From the NCBI GenBank assembly GCA_934515035.1, contig CAKSXP010000139.1, positions 1 through 5,257 on the forward strand: a stretch of 5,257 bases of DNA, given 5' to 3'. Origin of the DNA: an uncultured Oscillospiraceae bacterium. Its GTDB lineage: Bacteria > Bacillota > Clostridia > Oscillospirales > Oscillospiraceae. Shown here one piece after another: positions 4,539 through 5,257 of this stretch (the first letter of the stretch is position 1; every line of letters starts with the position of its first letter). Both the position numbers and the translations under genes were made by a program. A model generated the notes under the pieces. The model searched no databases. It saw nothing but the letters and a program-made list of their open reading frames with translations, and had not been told where the DNA came from.

Positions 4539-5257
4539 AATTACGAGACTATCAAATCGACTGCATCGACACGATCGAAGCGCAGCCGCCGGGCGCGTAC
4601 CTTGCTCAGATGGCGACAGGGCTCGGCAAGACGGTAACCTTTGCCAACCTCCCGCGGCACGGGAAGCGTATGCTGATTCTCTCTCACCGTGAGGAGCTGG
4701 TAGAGCAGCCGCGCAAATACTTCGATTGTTCCTTCGGCGTCGAGCGTGCAGCACTCCGAAGCTACGATGAGGAGGTCGTCAGCGCGTCGGTCCAGTCCCT
4801 TGCGCGCCGCCTGCACCGCTTCCAGCCGGATGAATTTGGCTTGATTATCTGCGACGAGGCACACCACGCCGCAGCAAATACTTACCGGAAGATCTTCGAC
4901 CACTTCACACCGGACAAGCTCATCGGTTTTACTGCGACGCCGAACCGCGGCGATAAGGTTCGTCTGGATACAGTGTTCTCCAAGATCATCTTCCAGAGAG
5001 ATCTTCGCTGGGGCATTGAGCACGGATATCTCTGCGACATCTTCTGCCGGCGTGTCAACATCGGCTATGACCTGAGCCAAGTCCACACACAGCGGGGGGA
5101 CTATGCGCCTGGTGAGTTGGATGAAGCAATGGAAGGCACGGCTGACGCAATCGCGCAGGCATACCGAGAGCTGGCCACCGGCGCAACACTGATCTTCGCT
5201 GTCAGTGTCCACCATGCCGAAGAGATTGCAAAGCGGATTCCTGGCGCTGTAGTAGTC
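4535..5257 (+). CDS. DEAH-box superfamily 2 helicase (ResIII/type I restriction-like), 3' partial
   Basis: The frame is open for 241 codons from a well-placed ATG to the window edge, so the gene continues beyond it. The N-terminal RecA-like domain is complete. It has a Q-motif-like RDYQ (residues 4-7), Walker A ATGLGKT (27-33, K32), motif Ia-like LSHREELVEQ (49-58), the SVQSL segment (85-89), Walker B DEAH (107-110) and motif III TATP (133-136). The second domain begins near 215 with TLIFAVSVHHAEEIA (218-232), a motif IV-like segment; motifs V and VI lie outside. Such helicases are common in phage replication modules, often before a VRR-NUC or polymerase gene, and may act in origin remodelling or recombination. 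The exact role is not readable. It is separated from the upstream operon by the repeat region, so it may have its own control. Confidence 0.92.
   Translation, partial: MKLRDYQIDCIDTIEAQPPGAYLAQMATGLGKTVTFANLPRHGKRMLILSHREELVEQPRKYFDCSFGVERAALRSYDEEVVSASVQSLARRLHRFQPDEFGLIICDEAHHAAANTYRKIFDHFTPDKLIGFTATPNRGDKVRLDTVFSKIIFQRDLRWGIEHGYLCDIFCRRVNIGYDLSQVHTQRGDYAPGELDEAMEGTADAIAQAYRELATGATLIFAVSVHHAEEIAKRIPGAVVV

Noticed and set aside
4541..5215. Antisense open frame (224 codons) on the - strand
   Set aside because: It is entirely opposite the SF2 helicase, whose motifs I, Ia, II and III are intact on the + strand. No ribosome binding site or domain supports it.

Overview
This window looks like the DNA replication and recombination module of a temperate phage or prophage. 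The host is probably a low-to-moderate GC Firmicute, most likely a gut Clostridium-related lineage. That host assignment is inference. It rests on gene content (a DUF3799-type PD-(D/E)XK nuclease, a phage-sized SSB, a stand-alone CHC2 zinc finger, a DUF927 ATPase and an SF2 helicase), on clear Shine-Dalgarno sites and on TTG starts. No structural, integrase or repressor gene is visible.

All genes are on the + strand and tightly packed. Region 1 (2-592) is the 3' part of a conserved phage protein of unknown function with a four-cysteine zinc-ribbon-like tail. Region 2 (592-1434) is the nuclease, joined to it by a TAATG overlap. Region 3 (1424-1849) is SSB, with a TTG start inside the nuclease gene. 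Region 4 (1827-2372) is the CHC2 protein, which starts inside the last codons of ssb. Region 5 (2376-4229) is the DUF927 ATPase, in the same reading frame as the CHC2 gene and separated from it only by TGA-GTT. Overlaps of 1, 11 and about 20 bases and a gap of 3 bases point to one transcript with translational coupling.

Region 6 (4230-4534) is the only sizeable gap. It is dense in GTTCCGCA/TGCGGAAC motifs, contains two copies of a 32-bp repeat (29/32 identical) that each form a hairpin, and has an AT-rich stretch with repeated GGAAATTT. It is the best candidate in the window for a replication origin or a structured regulatory element. A 102-codon ORF spans it but is probably not a real gene. 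Region 7 (4535-5257, runs off the end) is a DEAH-type SF2 helicase with a strong ribosome binding site.

Working model (inference): the nuclease and protein 1 act in end processing and annealing together with a recombinase gene outside the window. SSB coats the single strand, CHC2 plus the DUF927 ATPase act as a split primase-helicase, and the SF2 helicase remodels DNA, perhaps starting at the adjacent repeat region.
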